A stretch of DNA of 64,000 nt from Penelope pileata (taxonomy: Eukaryota; Chordata; Aves; Galliformes; Cracidae): the NCBI GenBank assembly GCA_013396635.1, contig WBMW01001659.1, forward strand, positions 224,423 through 288,422, given 5' to 3'. A program made the position numbers and the translations under genes. The notes under the pieces were generated by a model, which was given only the letters and a program-made list of their open reading frames with translations, ran no database searches and was not told the DNA's origin. This document shows, piece by piece, positions 60,416-64,000 of the stretch; within the stretch, counting starts at the first letter, position 1; each line of letters starts with the position of its first letter.

Positions 60416-62619
60416 CCACAGGCATGGCCCAGTTCAGGCAGACTTCACTATGTGCCTAAAAGCCACTGACCCAAAGGAGCTGCACACTCAGGCTCCAGAT
60501 TTGTCCTGACCCAAAGCCTGAGAGATGGGGCATTTCTTCTGCTCACTCAAAGCACTGAACCCCAAGGCTGCAGCAGAGCACATGGAAGTGTTCCAGCAGC
60601 TCATGGACCCCGAGGGACGCTCGCTGCCCGCAGGTCGCTGTACATACCGAGCCCTCCATTCGTCTTCCCACAGCACATGTTAACGACTAAGACGGATGGT
60701 GTTTTCTTGCTATCAGATTTAGCAAAGTTTTGGAAGCTTGTGGCATATGACAGACTCTGAGATGTTTTCCTTAGATGGAGTGTTGAGTTGCATTTTGATT
60801 AGAAGTATACCCCGGTAGAACTCAGGCAATGATGGATTAACAATTTCCTATCACTTTCTCAGGCTTGCTATTCATTTCAGGTGGAACATATTTGTGTCAA
60901 TTGAATAATTCCATAGAGGCATTGATTTATTTGGAGTTTAGAAGTATAGTAAAGAAAGCATTCAAGGAGTTTTAATCAAAGCATATAGTTTTGATTAACT
61001 TCAGGATTTAAAAAATAAAAAAAAAATCCACAGGAGTAGCTGTTTTCCAAACTGCAGCAAATTCCAAACATCTCCATCTCAGCACACTTTAGGCTGAGGC
61101 ACGTTGTCCTTAATACCTAGAACAGCACTCTGGTTTTCTACCACACAAATTAACCCCAAGCATCCTGCTCTGCCCGGGTCTGCTCGGTCAACACTTCTTA
61201 TTAAAATAGTTGTAGGGGGCCAGCATTGGACCCCCTCAGTGCTGAAGCAGGGAAGCACAAGACAAAAATTGAGTCACCCCCTGAACGAGTGCATTTCCCT
61301 GCTCATTGTTACCCTCTCGAGAAGGTTTTGCACAATGCAGCCTACAGAAGAGTTCTCCAGCACTCTGAGGGAAAAGGCAATCACTCTATATTTAGGCTGA
61401 AAAATTGAGCAGTAGTAAGAGCAGAGGCTGGCAATGGGACAGTTGTGCTCTATGGCCATGGCTGGGGAGTCACGCAGCTCACGCTGGACATTGCCATGAA
61501 GATGGACCAGAGCCACATGCTTAATGCACAGCCACAGACAGAGGTCCGCATGCAGAGGGGAGGATTTATGGCAGAGTTCTTTGGGGCTGACTACTGGAGG
61601 CTGAGTGCCCCCCACCTCCAGCCTTGCTGACACCCGCCAGCACCCAGTGAGCCATGCTGCGGTGTCTGCATCCTGCAGAGCTCTGGAAATTCAGGACAGC
61701 TCTCCCAGACAGTGTAAAACCCATGGCTACAATGGGTAACATACACACGGACACAGATTTACGTGAGGAAAGGGGTCGTGGATCTTCTGGATTTAAGTGA
61801 GGAGGTGAATCATGGGCGGTACTGCAGCCTCTGCAGGCAGCAAAGGCTTCAGTCAACTTGCCCTCTTTTAATTAAAAGAGGCTTTATCTTCTTCCAGGTT
61901 AAATATCGTCATCTAAATAATGAACTTTCAATCCACACAACACAATAAATACAGCCTCAGGATCGCATATTTACTATCCTCAATAAATAAAGCTGTAATT
62001 TCAGCTACCAACAGGTTATGAATAGCAGCTTGCAAGAACAAAACAGCCATCGCCAGTATTCAGACACAAAGCTACAACGGCATTTCAAGTTCTGAAACTG
62101 TTTTCAATACCCATGGACAGGACCCCTCCAGACCCCACCTCCCAAAGCCAGGCAGAGCTTGGAGCTGAGCTGATGGGAGCAGGCGGTGGGTGCAGCTCCA
62201 GCTCTGCCGCCAGGAGCCCCTCAGCCCCCTCGGCCCAGCAGGGCTTTGCCATCTCCTCCGAGCACAGGGGAATGCTGTGCCCGCTCCTAATTGAGGCTGT
62301 GCTGATGACGGCCTCCCCCCATCAGCACCGGCTGTTTGCATTACTGCTCTCTAACAATGTCCCTGTCTCAAAGCACACAAGGAAAAATGTGACCCTTTGC
62401 AACTCATCTGCTGGCTAAAATCAGCCATTTCTGGTGGTAACGCATTTCTTAAATGATGTCCAGTGGAGCAGAAAGAGCCTCAAAAACACTTCTCTCGGGA
62501 GGGTCATTTGCTCTGACAGCAGCGCTAAGGCAACAGATCTCGCTGTCAGGGCTCCGGCCCTCAGAAGAATCTCTGGATGCAGCACTGCTGCATTATTTCT
62601 TTCGCTTAAACACCGTTAA
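60416..62619. other. Intergenic, no gene recognised
   Basis: AT-rich between 60.7 and 61.1 kb and otherwise mixed. No exon, RNA gene or mobile element could be supported. Short open frames have no recognisable domains. Confidence 0.5.
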
Positions 62620-63500
62620 TTGCCTCCGCAGCACTCTCCGTGGGCAGCAGCGGCTGGGGGTCAGCGCAGGGCGGCTGCTGCCATCCATCCCCACGCACTG
62701 CTCATTACGGAGCGGGTCCCCCCCCGAACGGAGCTGAGCGCTGTGCTCCGGGGCTGCGGGAGGGGCAAACCCCGGCCGGGGGGTGCGTGCACCCCACTCC
62801 CGCAGCTCGGGCGAGGGGGGTCGGGGGGGGAAGAGAGGCGGCCCCAGAGGGAGCAGAGCGTAGGAACACACAAAACGCTGCGGGATGGAGAGAGCCGGGC
62901 CCCCCGGCCCTGTACTGCAACCCTGACGTGGCCCGGGGGGTGTTCAGGCTTCACCCCAGGCCCCGGCTGGGGACGGGAGCACCCGGCTCGGGTCGCCGTC
63001 CCCATGTGCCATAATGACCGAGGCAGGGCGGGGGGAAAAAAACACACGGGGGTGCGCGGAGGGGCAGCACGGGAGCAACAGCGAGCGCCGTGTCTGCACG
63101 TGTCACGGCTCTGCTCGCCGCTCCCTCCCCTGCCCCCAGTCGCTTCGCTGCCACACAGCGGGCGGGGCCGCGACGCGCGGTGACCGCCCCGAGCCCGAGC
63201 CCGGCTGCGGGCAGCGCCCGCGGGGGCCACTGGGCACGGGCGCAGCCGCAGCCTTCGCAGCCATCGCAGAGAGCGCTCACCTGGGGGCCGCCCCTCCCCG
63301 CAGAATGGGCGCAGCGGGGGGGGCACGGCACCGCCTGACCCCACCCCGTGGCCGTCCCCTCCCGCCCGTCCCTGGGGGGACCCCGACGGGCACCGAGCGA
63401 CTGCTGCACCCTGGGTATGTCTGCAGGAACCTGGACCCGCGGGGGTGGGACCTGGAAGGAGCCCCCGCTGCGTCGCGGCTTGGGAAACTGCGCTGATGGA
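62620..63500. promoter_or_regulatory. CpG- and G-rich island, possible promoter of a neighbouring gene
   Basis: About 0.9 kb dense in CpG with several long G runs (for example around 62815-62830). GC content is far above the neighbourhood and ends near 63.5 kb. Open frames on both strands (to 328 codons on the minus strand) follow from the lack of AT-rich stops and carry no recognisable domain. Size and composition fit a CpG-island promoter. Which gene it serves and the direction cannot be told from this window. Confidence 0.5.
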
Positions 63501-64000
63501 AGCTCCAGGCGTGTTTGGTGTTGGGTCGGTGTTTTTTTTCAAAGCAGTTCTCCCACTGGGGAAAGCTAGGAGATGACTCACTCCACATCTTCCAGACCCA
63601 AGGGAAAAAAGAAAATTAAAAAGGAAAAAACAACAACCAAACAACAAAACCCATTCCAGCTATTCCACCCGGTTGCTGTCTGGGTGCCTGCTCGTGCGCT
63701 CACAAGCTCCTACCTCTCGTTGCCCACCCCCGGGAACGTGCCCCCATCCCACCCCCGTGCCCAGCCGGGATGGGCTGTGGCTCTGGGCTTTGCTTGGGGC
63801 TCCTGGGGAGCAAACCCGTTCCCGTGGTTGGCAGTGCCCCAGGGCAGTGCACGGGCCCCAGAGTCATAAGCAGGGGGAGCAGAGGGAAGGTGCTGTGCTG
63901 CCAAAGGTTCTGGGAAGCTCTGAGCATTCCAGGGCAGCACCCAGCGAGGCAGAGCCCGGGGAAAAGATGTGTCCCCCCCGCAGCCCTCTTTGGAGAGTCC
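63501..64000. other. Right edge, no gene recognised
   Basis: An A-rich stretch near 63600-63650 is followed by C-rich sequence to the window end. It could belong to an exon or intron of a gene that continues beyond the window, but I see no supported exon. Confidence 0.4.

Noticed and set aside
47941..62619. Carboxylesterase exons, expected upstream of CBFB from mammalian gene order
   Set aside because: No GESAGG nucleophile motif or other esterase signature was seen in either strand by eye.
62661..63647. 328-codon minus-strand open frame, the longest in the window
   Set aside because: It lies in a CpG/G-rich block where stop codons are rare; composition is Pro/Arg/Gly/Ala-rich, overlapping long frames exist on the other strand, and no domain is recognisable.
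1..64000. Search for bacterial-type features: operons, CRISPR arrays, ribosome binding sites, attachment sites
   Set aside because: The window is vertebrate nuclear DNA; the only spaced repeat array (30162-30388) has no spacers and is a minisatellite.
1..64000. tRNA, snoRNA and microRNA genes
   Set aside because: I saw no B-box/cloverleaf pattern, no paired C/D boxes with terminal stems and no known microRNA. A covariance-model scan would be needed to exclude them fully.

Overview
This window is vertebrate nuclear DNA, most likely from a bird. Three things point there: spliced genes with long introns, CR1 LINE fragments of the chicken type (several ending in the ATTCTATG-like 3' tail), and no mammalian SINEs that I could see. 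The CR1 copies look galliform-like, but I cannot name the species from sequence alone.

One gene can be supported firmly: CBFB, core-binding factor subunit beta, the non-DNA-binding partner of the RUNX transcription factors. It lies on the minus strand and all coding exons are present. Exon 1 is 47525-47602, exon 2 47318-47404, exon 3 43059-43175, exon 4 25090-25206, exon 5 20672-20767 (or 20641-20767 with a downstream alternative donor), and the coding part of exon 6 is 8189-8257. All junctions have GT/AG signals. The two isoforms known from mammals can both be built: 187 residues with the short exon 5, and 182 residues with the 31-nt longer exon 5, which reads exon 6 in another frame. A 3' UTR of about 2.1 kb probably runs down to an AATAAA at 6069-6074. 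The promoter sits in a CpG island around 47.03-47.89 kb that also contains exons 1 and 2.

Layout by region. 1-6.05 kb: flank beyond the 3' end of CBFB, with a CR1 reverse-transcriptase fragment at the left edge, an AT-rich tract and no recognisable gene. 6.05-47.6 kb: CBFB. Introns 3 (17.9 kb) and 5 (12.4 kb) hold CR1 copies in opposite orientation flanking exons 4-5, a 33-bp minisatellite that stays open in two frames, a 931-bp segment bounded by perfect 31-bp inverted repeats with TTAA at both outer ends, simple repeats and two short assembly gaps. 47.9-62.6 kb: upstream flank with one CR1 copy and no gene I can name. 62.6-63.5 kb: a second CpG-rich, G-rich block that could be the promoter of a neighbouring gene outside or at the edge of the window.

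I found no new multi-gene system. The most interesting points concern CBFB RNA processing (frame-switching alternative donor, NAGNAG acceptor, inverted CR1 pair) and the two unexplained repeat structures in intron 3.
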